From Bacteroidales bacterium (GTDB lineage Bacteria > Bacteroidota > Bacteroidia > Bacteroidales > Muribaculaceae): a stretch of 61,463 bases of DNA. Of this stretch, positions 8,188 to 17,220 are shown one piece after another (position 1 is the stretch's first letter; every line of letters starts with the position of its first letter). Under the pieces are notes generated by a model. It was given only the letters and a program-made list of their open reading frames with translations, ran no database searches and was not told the origin of the DNA. Both the position numbers and the translations under genes were made by a program. The stretch lies in contig CAAGJW010000047.1 of assembly GCA_900770215.1 (NCBI GenBank), forward strand, positions 1-61,463, read 5' to 3'.

Positions 8188-9695
8188 AGTTTGGAATTTA
8201 ATTTTTTTCTTGTTTCTTTGTCAATCAAGAATGAATATGTTATAATGCCGAGGCATGAGATGTTGACTAAAGTAATCACTACTAAACGTGAAAATGATTC
8301 CGCCATTGCACTGTAAACCAGAAAGCAAAGCGCAGAAGATATTGCTAAAACAAGTGCGTCGATAAAGATGACTTTAATATAATGCAAACAACTGAATTGT
8401 GGTACTAAATGTTTTAAAATCACCATATCGCTTGCAACAATGAAGATGTTGGTAATTATCAATGTGGTATAAGCATCATTGGGATTTGGTCTTAGTTTGT
8501 AGCACACATACAAAAATGGCAGATTAAGCAAATAAACTGTGCCTGTAATGATACTGATATACTTGATGTTGCCTGTTGCATGGATTCCTATGTTTATGAT
8601 GTTGTTTAATGATGCGATAAGAGAGGCAATGATGAGCAACTTGCAAAACGAGTCGGCATATCTTGGTACTTGCCCTAACCAAAGCCCCATGGCGTAGTGC
8701 ATTTCAAAAAACAGAGGAATGGCCACAGCCCCCATAAGCAGTATATAATATTTGGCTGCATTTTCCATGATTTGCTCCATGCCTTTTACATTTCCTGCAG
8801 CATACTGTTTAATTGCTTGAGGCTTAAAGGCCTGTGTAACTGTAGTTGTCAGTCCTTGCACTACACCATTGACTGTGGTGGCGATGGAGCTGGCGGCGTT
8901 GAGGGTGACGCCAAAAAACATGTTGATGAGGAAGTTGATGCCCTGCTGGCGCGCCGTGACACAGGCGTTGCCATAGAGGTCCCAGCCAGAGAAGGAGAGC
9001 AGGGGCTTGAGGAGGGTTTTGTCCCACACCCAGTGGAAGTGGGTCTCCTTGAAGTGGCGCACGCAATAGATGCGGTAGATCATCATGATGGTGATCGAGA
9101 CGGCCAGGGTGAGCACGGCATAGAGCTTGAGCTTGTCGAAGTGGCCCAGCACGAGCAGGTAGACGATGGCGAGCTTGAGCAGGGAGTTGAGGATCTCGAC
9201 GTAGGCATACACGTTCATCTTCTCGTGCGAGATGATGCTGGCGTCGTAGGGGGCCTGGGTGATGCCTATCATCGAGCTCAGGATGCTGAGCTGGTACACC
9301 CAGTGGGCGGCCTCCATGCGGCCGGGAGGTATCACGAGCTTGTTGCACAGAAACCACAGGCCCACGGTCTCGCCCAGCACCATCACCACGAGGGCAATGC
9401 CCATGTGGATGATGAGCGCGCTCGAGAAGGTCCTGGCCAGACGAGCACTGTCGCCACGCCCCAGCTCAAAGGTGAGGAAGCGGCTTGTGGCACCGGCCAT
9501 GGCGGCGTTGAGGAAGCCCATCATGGCTATCACGCCGCCCACCACGCCATAGATGCCATAGTCCTGCACGCCCAGTGTGTTGAGCACCACGCGCGAGGTG
9601 TAGAAGCCCACGATCATGGTGAGGAACATGCGCAGGTAGAGTGCCACGGTGTTTTTGGCGATGCGGCGGTTGCTTGATGCTTGTGTTGCTGCCAT
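8166..9695 (-). CDS. wzx: Wzx-type polysaccharide flippase (MOP superfamily)
   Basis: 509 residues, mostly hydrophobic, with 12-14 probable membrane helices, the size and look of an O-antigen/capsule repeat-unit flippase. The N-terminal segment includes GFYTSRVVLNTLGVQDYGIY and ATSRFLTFELGRGD, patterns common to Bacteroidetes members. It should move undecaprenyl-linked repeat units across the inner membrane. It is the first gene of the minus-strand operon, with a TAnnTTTG-like box about 165 bases upstream. Codon composition changes sharply near 8830-8880: the N-terminal part is GC-rich and the C-terminal part AT-rich, marking a recombination joint. No wzy polymerase or initiating transferase is seen in the window. 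Confidence 0.85.
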   Translation of the reverse strand: MAATQASSNRRIAKNTVALYLRMFLTMIVGFYTSRVVLNTLGVQDYGIYGVVGGVIAMMGFLNAAMAGATSRFLTFELGRGDSARLARTFSSALIIHMGIALVVMVLGETVGLWFLCNKLVIPPGRMEAAHWVYQLSILSSMIGITQAPYDASIISHEKMNVYAYVEILNSLLKLAIVYLLVLGHFDKLKLYAVLTLAVSITIMMIYRIYCVRHFKETHFHWVWDKTLLKPLLSFSGWDLYGNACVTARQQGINFLINMFFGVTLNAASSIATTVNGVVQGLTTTVTQAFKPQAIKQYAAGNVKGMEQIMENAAKYYILLMGAVAIPLFFEMHYAMGLWLGQVPRYADSFCKLLIIASLIASLNNIINIGIHATGNIKYISIITGTVYLLNLPFLYVCYKLRPNPNDAYTTLIITNIFIVASDMVILKHLVPQFSCLHYIKVIFIDALVLAISSALCFLVYSAMAESFSRLVVITLVNISCLGIITYSFLIDKETRKKLNSKLCPKSQS

Positions 9696-9860
9696 GCGGC
9701 TAAGTGTGAAGTGTAAGTTTTAACCCCAGGGCATTACCTTGGGGCTTGACATTGGGCATAAATTGCTCATTGCCAATAAATTTGGAGATATCCGACTTCG
9801 ATGCGTGATGTGAAGTCAATTGAAATCCCATTTTTTCCTATCTTGTTTCTTTTTGCGCTG

Positions 9861-9868
9861 CAAAGGTA
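9861..9868 (-). promoter_or_regulatory. Probable -7 box of the polysaccharide operon
   Basis: The minus strand reads TACCTTTG, a perfect match to the Bacteroidetes -7 element TAnnTTTG. No good -33 box stands at the usual spacing. Use of this site would give a leader of about 160 nt before wzx. That leader holds a short GC hairpin (about 9723-9745), but no invertible promoter repeats or UpxY-like gene were seen. Confidence 0.45.
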
Positions 9869-9945
9869 GGCAAAAAAACTTAATGTTTAGCCCTTTGCAA
9901 CCCAAAACATTCGTGTCGTCCAGGTGGATCGGCCTGCAAAAACAA

Positions 9946-9982
9946 AAAACGCTGGAAATCGTGTTGAGATTTTCAGCGTTTT
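9946..9982 (-). terminator. Terminator downstream of tRNA-Pro
   Basis: A 15-bp stem (9946-9960 with 9968-9982, one G-T pair) is followed on the minus strand by a run of T interrupted by one G. It begins 8 bases past the tRNA 3' end and fits a rho-independent terminator for a single-gene tRNA transcript. Confidence 0.75.
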
Positions 9983-9989
9983 AAAAAAC

Positions 9990-10067
9990 TGGTCGGGATG
10001 ACTTGATTCGAACAAGCGACCCCTCGCCCCCCAGACGAATACTCTAACCGGACTGAGCTACATCCCG
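9990..10067 (-). tRNA. tRNA-Pro (anticodon GGG)
   Basis: The minus strand folds as a complete tRNA: acceptor stem CGGGATG with CATCCCG, D arm starting TAGCTCAGTCCGGTTAGAG, an anticodon loop CTGGGGG with GGG at positions 34-36, and a T arm with TTCGAAT. The CCA end is encoded (plus-strand TGG at 9990-9992). The anticodon stem includes two wobble-like pairs. It has its own promoter and terminator. Confidence 0.93.
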
Positions 10068-10105
10068 ATCGCTGCAATCGCGGGGTTGCCCCCTCAATTG
10101 CGATG

Positions 10106-10136
10106 CAAAGGTAGCAAGATTTCTCCAGTTGACAAA
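10106..10136 (-). promoter_or_regulatory. Promoter of tRNA-Pro
   Basis: Read on the minus strand, TTTG (10133-10136) is followed after exactly 19 bases by TACCTTTG (10106-10113), an ideal Bacteroidetes sigma-ABfr promoter. Transcription would start about 30 bases before the mature tRNA 5' end. Confidence 0.75.
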
Positions 10137-10233
10137 ATTTTTTACAACTTTTTTAAGCCCTGGTCGCTTAAAATTTCTAAAAAAATAATTGAAAAAACTG
10201 TTGGCCTGTAGAGATGAAGTGAGAAAAAATCAC

Positions 10234-10241
10234 TAAATTTG
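10234..10241 (+). promoter_or_regulatory. Probable -7 box of the S8 protease gene
   Basis: TAAATTTG matches TAnnTTTG about 98 bases before the ATG. No convincing -33 box was found at 19-21 bases. Confidence 0.45.
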
Positions 10242-10338
10242 CCAAATATCCACCTATTTAGAGGTAAACCCAAGCTTTGTGTGCAGTTTTGAAGTAAAAT
10301 ACTATTATAGATACTAACAAATAAAAACAGGACGAAGA

Positions 10339-13300
10339 ATGAAAAAGCTATTATTCTTTCTTGCGATAGCTTGTTGTGCAGTGGTCACAGCGCGCGCCTA
10401 CACGGCCGCCGACTCGGCTGTGATGGCTGGCAAGCTGTCGGTCACGACACAAATGTTTCTCAACGACCGCAACGCGGCGGCCTCGGGGCGGCAGCCCGAG
10501 AAGGCGCCGTCGATGCCCAGCGGCCTGGTGCCGCTGTCGCGCGACATGATGCGGGCTGCGCGCGTCTATGCCCAACCCGAGCAGGTGGGCGGCCGTCAGT
10601 ATGTGCCCTGCTTCATTCGCCTGGCTGCCGGCGGCAGCGTGGGCAGCCTTGAGGCCAAGGGCGTGCAAGTGCAGTGCACCTTTGCCAACGGGTTGCTTAC
10701 CGCCCTGGTGCCTGTCGACTCGATCGAGGCTGTGGCGCTGCTTGCCGGCGTGAGCCGCGTCAACGTGTCGACGGTGATGCGCAAGGCCACCGATGCGGCC
10801 CGCACCGCCACTCATGCCGACGACGTGCTCACCCGCTCGCTCGACGCCGTGAACTTGGGCATCGACTCGGTGTATGACGGCAAGGGCGTGGTGCTGGGCG
10901 TGATCGACACCGGCATCGACTTCCAGCACATTGCCTTCAAGGACGCCAGCCTGAGCAGCCGCATCAAGCGTGCCTATGTGTACAACGGCACCTCGGCTCG
11001 GGAGTACACCTCGATCACCAGCAGCAGTCCCACCACCGACGACGATGAGGAGGATCACGGCACTCACACCAGCTCGACGGCTGGCGGCTCGAGCGTGATC
11101 ATCGACGGCAGCAACGTCACGGTCACTACCGACCACAGTGCCGCCACCTACGGCGGCATGGCCCCTGGTGCCGACCTCTACCTGGCCGGTATCAAGGACT
11201 TGACCACGACCTACATTGCCAATGCGTTCCAGAAGATATGCAACTATGCCGACGGCGAGGGAAAGCCCGTGGTGGTGAGCAACAGCTGGGGCTCGCAGAT
11301 GGGTCCTCACGACGGCACCGGCGACGTGGCCGACGTGGTGAACCAGTACTTCGGCGAGAGCCACCCCAACCACATCTGCCTCTTTGCCGCCAGCAACGAT
11401 GCCGGCAAGTCGAAGGACGACGAGGTCGGCGGCTTCTACGTCTCGGGCACTGCCTCGAGCGAGCGCCCGCTCAAGACCATCTTGCGCTGCGCCAGCTACA
11501 GCAACACCGATGCCGGCTACTACTATACCGGCTTGCTTGCCAACGCCTGGAGCCACACCGAGCTGCCCACTGGCAGCAGCCTGGCCTGCCGCATACGCGT
11601 GCTCAACGCCACGACTGGCAGCGAACTCACCTCGGTCACCGTCACCCCGTCGACCAACGGCACCCGCGTGTCGGGGCTCAGCTCCTACTACTCGGGCACG
11701 CTCACGGTGTATAAAGACTATGTGAACTCGTCGAAGTCGCAGATTGTGCTCTATGCCCCCTACGGCCTCACCTCGCGCAGCACGAGCAACTCGACCAAGA
11801 ATGGCGAGTCCTACTACAAGAGCAACTACACCCTGGCAGTCGACTTCTATCCCACCCAGGGCAGCTGCACCGTCGATGCCTGGGGCGGCTCTTACGGCTA
11901 CTTTACCAACTATCTCAACCTCGATGGCTACACCTCGGGCAGCGATGCCTCGAGTGTGAGCGATGAGGCCACCATTGCCAATGCCATCGCCATAGGCGCC
12001 TATGTGACTAAGAACACGGTGACCGACCACAACGGCAGCCGCCACACCCTGGGCAGCCTGCCCAACGTGGGCGACATTGCCTATTTCTCGAGCTACCAGG
12101 AGAACGGCGCCGGCGCCACGGGCGAGGTTGTGCCTGTGGTTGCAGCCCCGGGTGCCACTATCGTAGCCGCCGTCAACCACTACGACACCAGCGGCAGCTA
12201 CAGCTATGTGAACGACAACGGCGCCGACTATGATATGTATCGCGTGAACAGCAGCACCGCCAACCCCTATGGCAACATGAATGGCACCTCGATGGCCACA
12301 CCGGCAGCTGCCGGCATCGTGGCCCTGTGGCTCCAGGCCTCGAAGGTGAAGGGTGCCAGGTATACCAACCTCACGGTGAACAAGGTGAAAGAAATCATGC
12401 GCGCTACTGCCATCACCGACACGTGGACCACCACGGGCTCCAACCACACCCACTTCGGCGGCGGCAAGATCAATGCCCTGGCCGGCCTGCAGATGGTGCT
12501 GGGTGCACAGCCTGGCCCGCGCCTGGGCGTCGAGCCCTCGACGCTAGCCTTCGGCACCGTCGACCTGGGAGCCGACAGTGTCAAGACCTTCAAGGTCACT
12601 GGACAGCGCCTCAAGAAGGGCGTGACCGTTGCCTCGACCAGCAAGGCCTTCACCGTCTCGCCTGCCACTATCGCCCTGCCGGCCGACTCGACCGTGAGCC
12701 AGGAGGTGCGTGTCACCTTCAAGCCACTCAAGAGCGGCGACTACAAGGGCTATATCGTAGTGACCAGCGACAGCCTCACCGACACGGTTGCCGTGAGTGG
12801 CACGGCGCGCCTCGTGACCACCGTCCCCGTCATGCTGCCGGCCGACTCGGCCCGCATAGGCCTCACCCAGTTCCTGGCGCGCTGGACCGATGCCACACCG
12901 GCTGCCAATGTGGCCAGCTACACCCTCTATGTCGACACCAAGCCCTTGACGGCATGGACCAAGCTGTGGACCGACGACTTCTCGGGTCTGCTTGCCACGA
13001 CCAGTGCAAGCAGCAACATAAGCAACAATCTCGACACCTACACCGACGTGAAGGGCTGGACAGGCTCCTACGTGTATGGCAGCGGCAGCCGCAGTGTGCT
13101 GCAGATAGGTTCCACCTCCAACAGCGGCTACCTCACCACCCCTGTGCTCGACCTGAGCAGCAGTGGCGGCAAGGTCACTGTGCGTTTCAGGGCCAAATAC
13201 TTCAGTTCCACGTTTATCAACGATGGCTCCTCGGTGGTCGTGTCGTGCGGCAACGCCTCGCGCACGGTGGCCCTCACTCGCAACATGGCCGACTACACAG

Positions 13301-13797
13301 TGGTGCTCGACTGCAACGCAGCCCCGGGCCAGACGGTGCGCTTTGCCACCACGGCCAAGCAGAAGCGTGTGCTGCTCGACAACGTCGCCCTCTACTCGGG
13401 CGACACCACGGCTGTGAGCGCGCCGCTCCTGGCCATGAGCGAGACCGGTGACTCCACAAGCCGCGTGATAACGGGCATTGCCGACACCACCTGCCTCGTG
13501 ACAGGCTTGACTGCCGGCGGCACATTCAGCTACCGCGTCAAGGCCCTGTACACCGACGGCACCGAGAGCGACTACTCCAACACCCAGATGGTGACCCTCT
13601 ACGACCAGGGCAGTGAGCTCGACGGCGACATCAACATGGACGGTATCGTCGACGTGGCCGATGTCACCACCCTCATCAACTACATCCTGGGCCTCAACCC
13701 GAGCCCCTGCAACCTGACCCACGCCGACCGCAACGGCGACGGGATCTACGATGTGGTCGATGTCACAGCCCTCATCAACAAGGTGCTCGACAAGTAA
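10339..13797 (+). CDS. Secreted S8 (subtilisin-like) protease with FN3, nested jelly-roll and dockerin-like repeats
   Basis: 1152 residues. A signal peptide (residues 1-20, MKKLLFFLAIACCAVVTARA) directs export. The subtilase catalytic residues are visible: Asp190 in VIDTGIDF, His240 in DHGTHTSS, the oxyanion Asn315 in SNSWGS and Ser651 in NGTSMATPAAAG. A long insert separates His and Ser, as in large bacterial subtilases. After about residue 715 come an Ig-like domain, then an FN3 domain apparently interrupted by a jelly-roll-like insert, then two dockerin-like calcium repeats (GDINMDGIVDVADVTTLIN and DRNGDGIYDVVDVTALIN). It probably degrades host or dietary proteins outside the cell. The module after the catalytic domain recurs in the next gene. 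The substrate is unknown. Confidence 0.9.
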   Translation: MKKLLFFLAIACCAVVTARAYTAADSAVMAGKLSVTTQMFLNDRNAAASGRQPEKAPSMPSGLVPLSRDMMRAARVYAQPEQVGGRQYVPCFIRLAAGGSVGSLEAKGVQVQCTFANGLLTALVPVDSIEAVALLAGVSRVNVSTVMRKATDAARTATHADDVLTRSLDAVNLGIDSVYDGKGVVLGVIDTGIDFQHIAFKDASLSSRIKRAYVYNGTSAREYTSITSSSPTTDDDEEDHGTHTSSTAGGSSVIIDGSNVTVTTDHSAATYGGMAPGADLYLAGIKDLTTTYIANAFQKICNYADGEGKPVVVSNSWGSQMGPHDGTGDVADVVNQYFGESHPNHICLFAASNDAGKSKDDEVGGFYVSGTASSERPLKTILRCASYSNTDAGYYYTGLLANAWSHTELPTGSSLACRIRVLNATTGSELTSVTVTPSTNGTRVSGLSSYYSGTLTVYKDYVNSSKSQIVLYAPYGLTSRSTSNSTKNGESYYKSNYTLAVDFYPTQGSCTVDAWGGSYGYFTNYLNLDGYTSGSDASSVSDEATIANAIAIGAYVTKNTVTDHNGSRHTLGSLPNVGDIAYFSSYQENGAGATGEVVPVVAAPGATIVAAVNHYDTSGSYSYVNDNGADYDMYRVNSSTANPYGNMNGTSMATPAAAGIVALWLQASKVKGARYTNLTVNKVKEIMRATAITDTWTTTGSNHTHFGGGKINALAGLQMVLGAQPGPRLGVEPSTLAFGTVDLGADSVKTFKVTGQRLKKGVTVASTSKAFTVSPATIALPADSTVSQEVRVTFKPLKSGDYKGYIVVTSDSLTDTVAVSGTARLVTTVPVMLPADSARIGLTQFLARWTDATPAANVASYTLYVDTKPLTAWTKLWTDDFSGLLATTSASSNISNNLDTYTDVKGWTGSYVYGSGSRSVLQIGSTSNSGYLTTPVLDLSSSGGKVTVRFRAKYFSSTFINDGSSVVVSCGNASRTVALTRNMADYTVVLDCNAAPGQTVRFATTAKQKRVLLDNVALYSGDTTAVSAPLLAMSETGDSTSRVITGIADTTCLVTGLTAGGTFSYRVKALYTDGTESDYSNTQMVTLYDQGSELDGDINMDGIVDVADVTTLINYILGLNPSPCNLTHADRNGDGIYDVVDVTALINKVLDK

Positions 13798-13836
13798 TCC
13801 TGCTCGCTGCGTGCGAGCTTAGCGATATCCCTCATT

Positions 13837-13876
13837 GCGATTCCCGCCCCTCACTGTGTGGCCGAGCGGGAATCGC
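13837..13876 (+). terminator. Terminator after the S8 protease gene
   Basis: A perfect 11-bp stem (13837-13847 with 13866-13876) is followed by TCTTTTAT, 40 bases past the stop codon. Confidence 0.75.
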
Positions 13877-13951
13877 TCTTTTATACTCTGAATAGTTAGC
13901 CGACGTCAAAAAAATCTTGGGGGGAAAATAGACAGAATAAAAAATAATGCC

Positions 13952-13959
13952 TAATTTTG
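13952..13959 (+). promoter_or_regulatory. Probable -7 box of the M6 protease gene
   Basis: TAATTTTG matches TAnnTTTG, 63 bases before the ATG at 14022. It excludes the upstream in-frame ATG at 13947 as the start, since that codon lies before the promoter box. Confidence 0.5.
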
Positions 13960-14021
13960 TACCTTTCTACAACATCGTAATAATTAATCAAATAAAACAA
14001 CTAAAACAAGAATTATCGTTT

Positions 14022-16526
14022 ATGAAGAAGTTCCTTTCCATGGCTGTTGCTGCCTTGTGCACAAGCCTTGTGGCTACGGCCGTGCCAGCCAAGCGCACCC
14101 CGGTGACTTTCACCCAGAGCGATGGCACTGTGATCACGGTGACCATGCGCGGCGATGAGTGGCATCACGGCTATGTCACCAGCGACGGCCTGGCCGTTGC
14201 GCGAGCTGCCAACGGCAATTTCTACTACAACACCGCCAGCGGCATCTCGACCGTGATGGCCCACGACCAGAAGAACCGCAATGCGGCCGAGCAAAGCTAT
14301 GTGGCGGCCAATCGCGACCAGTTTGTGCTGGGTCTCGCAACGGCAACGGCTACCTCGCGCCAGCGTGCCCGCAGCGCCGCTGCCAGCCGCCGCAAGGTGC
14401 AGGTACCCCCCACGGGCTCGCCCCGCATCCCCATCCTGCTCGTGCAGTATAGCGACAAGAAGATGTCGCACGAAAAAGCCGACTTCGAGACCCACTACTC
14501 TAAGGGCCCAAACAGCGTGTATCAATATTTCTATGACCAGTCCAACGGCAAGTACAGCCCTCAATTCGACGTCTATGGCATCTACACCTTGAGCAGCAAG
14601 CGCTCTACCTATGGCGGCAACGACGCCAGTGGCAACGACGTGGGCGTGGCCAAGATGGTGGGCGAGGCCGTCGACTCGGCCAGCGCTGCAGGCGACATCG
14701 ACTGGAGCCGCTACGACAACGACGGCGACGGCTATGCCGATGTGGTGATTGTGGTGTATGCCGGCGTGGGCGAGGCCCAGGCCTCCAATACCGTGCCCAG
14801 CTCGGTGTGGCCCTGCCAGTGGAACCTGAGCGAGGGTGCCTACTATGGCGACGGCACCGGCGTGCGCAACTACAACAACACCAAGGTCGACAAGTTTGCC
14901 GTGTTCAACGAGATTACTGGCAGCAGCGACTATGGCACCACGCTCGACGGCATAGGCACCTTCTGCCACGAGTTTTCTCACTGTCTGGGCCTGCCCGACT
15001 TCTACGAGACCACCTATGGCAGCGGCTACTACGGCATGGGCTCCTGGAGCTTGATGGACTATGGCTGCTACAACGACAACGGCAACACGCCTTGCGGCTA
15101 CGATGCCTATGAGAAGAACTTCATGGGCTGGGTCGACCTGGTCACGCCCACGCCCAACACCAAATACACCCTCCCGGTGTGGAACAAGAAAAGCGCGAGC
15201 ACCGATGTGGCCTACAAGGTGGTGAGCGATGTGAACAAAAACGAGTATTTTATCGTCGAGAACCGCGCCCGCCAGGGGTGGGACCGCTACATCCCCGACA
15301 GCCATGGCGGTGCCTTGATCACCCACGTGAGCTACATTCCCAGCCGATGGGACGCCAACACGGTCAACAACTACAGCGTGCAGCTCATGACCATTAGCCC
15401 GGCCGACAACTCGCTGACCAGCTACACAGAGAATGCCGACCTCTATGGCACCACCAACACCGAGTTTACCGACAACTCAACGCCCGCAGCCGTGCTCTAT
15501 CTCACGGCCAGCGGTTCGGCCACTGGCAAGGCTGGCTATCTGGGCAAGCCCATGACCGAGTTCTCCATTGCCAGCGACAGCACGGTGAGCTTCTGGTACA
15601 TGAAAGAGGCGCTCAAGAAGACGCTGCCCGTGCTCACCGAGCCCACGCAGGTCACCGACACCTCGTATACTGCCCACTGGACCTCGGCACTCAATGCCAA
15701 GGAGTATACCCTCTATGTGTGCGACACCACGCTCGTCTCTAAGGCAACCAAGCTGCTCACCGAGGACTTCTCGGCCGGCACCACAACGTGGGATGCTACA
15801 GGCACTTATAGCGAAACAGGCTATCTGCGTCTGGGTACCAGCCGTGTGAAGGGCAGTGTCACCAGTCCGGCTGTCGACCTCTCGGCCAGCGGCGGCATTA
15901 CCACAGTTGTCGTCTCTGCCAAGCAATACAACGTTGATGCCAATGTGCCCATGAAGGTTTCGGTGGTCGATCTCAATGGCATCGAGATCGACAGCAAGAC
16001 CTTCACTTTGACTTCAAGCAATGCCGATTACACCGCAGTGCTCACGGGCAAGGCCTCGGCAGGCAACAAGATTAAGATTGAAAGCACGACCAACAAGAAG
16101 CGCGTCATGCTCAAGCAGGCAGTGGTCTATGCCGGCGATGCCTCGTCTACGGCCTCGGGCGCCCCGCTCAAGGCTGCTGTAGAGACTGGCGACAGCGCCA
16201 TGCGCACCATTACCGGCATCACCGACACGCTCTACAACGTGGCAGGCCTCACAAAGAATGGCACCTTCGTCTACAAGGTGAAAGCCACCTACACCGACGG
16301 CACCGAGTCGGAGTGGAGTACATCCAAAAAGGTGACCCTGGGCGAGACTGCCATGGCAGGCGATGTCGACGAGAACGGTGTGGTCGACGTGAGCGACGTC
16401 ACTGCCCTCATCAACACGATACTGGGCACCGCCAGCTGGACCCATACCGACATCAACGGCGACGGTCTTGTGAATGTGAGCGATGTTTCATCTCTCATCA
16501 ACATCATCTTGGCTGGTTCCAAGTAG
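14022..16526 (+). CDS. Secreted M6 family metalloprotease with dockerin-like repeats
   Basis: 834 residues from the ATG at 14022, chosen because it starts a clear signal peptide (MKKFLSMAVAALCTSLVATA). The zinc motif HEFSHCLGLPD (His316, Glu317, His320) matches the M6 (immune inhibitor A-like) consensus HExxHxxGxPD. The domain is preceded by an M6-type stretch (SPRIPILLVQYSDKKM), and MGSWSLMDYG supplies the downstream methionine turn. The C-terminus repeats the layout of the upstream S8 protease: FN3 strands around a jelly-roll-like insert (about residues 540-770), then dockerin-like repeats GDVDENGVVDVSDVTALIN and DINGDGLVNVSDVSSLIN. It should cleave proteins outside the cell. The dockerin-like end may anchor it at the surface; no cohesin gene is in view. 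Confidence 0.9.
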   Translation: MKKFLSMAVAALCTSLVATAVPAKRTPVTFTQSDGTVITVTMRGDEWHHGYVTSDGLAVARAANGNFYYNTASGISTVMAHDQKNRNAAEQSYVAANRDQFVLGLATATATSRQRARSAAASRRKVQVPPTGSPRIPILLVQYSDKKMSHEKADFETHYSKGPNSVYQYFYDQSNGKYSPQFDVYGIYTLSSKRSTYGGNDASGNDVGVAKMVGEAVDSASAAGDIDWSRYDNDGDGYADVVIVVYAGVGEAQASNTVPSSVWPCQWNLSEGAYYGDGTGVRNYNNTKVDKFAVFNEITGSSDYGTTLDGIGTFCHEFSHCLGLPDFYETTYGSGYYGMGSWSLMDYGCYNDNGNTPCGYDAYEKNFMGWVDLVTPTPNTKYTLPVWNKKSASTDVAYKVVSDVNKNEYFIVENRARQGWDRYIPDSHGGALITHVSYIPSRWDANTVNNYSVQLMTISPADNSLTSYTENADLYGTTNTEFTDNSTPAAVLYLTASGSATGKAGYLGKPMTEFSIASDSTVSFWYMKEALKKTLPVLTEPTQVTDTSYTAHWTSALNAKEYTLYVCDTTLVSKATKLLTEDFSAGTTTWDATGTYSETGYLRLGTSRVKGSVTSPAVDLSASGGITTVVVSAKQYNVDANVPMKVSVVDLNGIEIDSKTFTLTSSNADYTAVLTGKASAGNKIKIESTTNKKRVMLKQAVVYAGDASSTASGAPLKAAVETGDSAMRTITGITDTLYNVAGLTKNGTFVYKVKATYTDGTESEWSTSKKVTLGETAMAGDVDENGVVDVSDVTALINTILGTASWTHTDINGDGLVNVSDVSSLINIILAGSK

Positions 16527-16572
16527 CAACTTCCTCGTGGCGGCGACCTTGCCGCCAATGTTTCCACCCATA

Positions 16573-16624
16573 GAAGGATGTGCCAAGCCCTGTAGTGGCA
16601 ACGGCACATCCTTCAATTTTTTTT
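16573..16624 (+). terminator. Terminator after the M6 protease gene
   Basis: A perfect 12-bp stem (16573-16584 with 16603-16614) is followed by AA and T8. A smaller GGCGGC/GCCGCC hairpin lies just upstream (about 16540-16557). Confidence 0.85.
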
Positions 16625-16646
16625 AGTTATGCAAGCAATATGTGTG

Positions 16647-16677
16647 TTGCCGCCCTCGGGATTCTTTTGTAACTTTG
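16647..16677 (+). promoter_or_regulatory. Promoter of the phosphatase-GH20 operon
   Basis: TTG (16647-16649) and TAACTTTG (16670-16677) are 20 bases apart, a good Bacteroidetes promoter. The ATG of the phosphatase follows 12 bases after the -7 box, so the leader would be very short. Confidence 0.65.
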
Positions 16678-16689
16678 TAATTCTGTGAT

Positions 16690-17220
16690 ATGAATGATAT
16701 GAGCAAAAACGAAAAATACAAGATACTCTTTGTGTGCCTGGGCAACATCTGCCGCTCGCCTGCAGCGCAGACGGTGATGCAGCATCTGGTCGATGAGAGG
16801 GGCTTGGGCAATCGTTTCTTCATTGATTCGGCAGGCACCTATGGCGGCCATGCGGGCTGGCACGCCGACAGCCGCATGCTGCTGCACGCCAGCCGTCGCG
16901 GCTACCGCATCACCCACCTGGCACGACAAGTGAGAAGCGACGACTTCGCCCACTTCGACTTGATTGTGGGCATGGACGCCAGCAACGTGAGCAACCTGCG
17001 TCGTTTGGCTCCCACACTCGAGAGCGATAGCAAAATCGTGAGCATGGGCAAGTATATCGATCGCGAGCTCTTCCCTGGCATCGACTATGTGCCCGACCCC
17101 TATTACAGTGGCAGTGACGGCTTTGAGCTCGTACTCGACCTGCTCGAGGATGCCTGTGCCACACTACTCAACGACATTATCAACAATCAAAACATTTTAT
17201 CAACATCAATTCATGACTAA
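16690..17220 (+). CDS. Low-molecular-weight protein tyrosine phosphatase
   Basis: 176 residues. The N-terminal P-loop FVCLGNICRSP gives the CX5R signature (Cys16, Arg22) of LMW phosphatases, and the C-terminal DPYYSG carries the general acid Asp. It is cytoplasmic, with no signal peptide. In capsule-producing bacteria such enzymes often dephosphorylate BY-kinases, but here it sits with a hexosaminidase rather than with polysaccharide export genes. A second ATG at 16699 is also possible. The stop overlaps the GH20 start by 8 bases (ATGACTAA), so the two are translationally coupled. Confidence 0.92.
   Translation: MNDMSKNEKYKILFVCLGNICRSPAAQTVMQHLVDERGLGNRFFIDSAGTYGGHAGWHADSRMLLHASRRGYRITHLARQVRSDDFAHFDLIVGMDASNVSNLRRLAPTLESDSKIVSMGKYIDRELFPGIDYVPDPYYSGSDGFELVLDLLEDACATLLNDIINNQNILSTSIHD

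Noticed and set aside
9696..9990. A phase-variable invertible promoter upstream of the polysaccharide operon
   Set aside because: No inverted repeats flanking a promoter and no UpxY/UpxZ-like genes were found.
10351..12453. A 700-codon open frame on the minus strand opposite the S8 protease
   Set aside because: It is a by-product of GC-rich codon use in the real gene. Its product is Gly/Ala/His/Val-rich with no domain, and the plus-strand frame has a signal peptide and a full catalytic triad.
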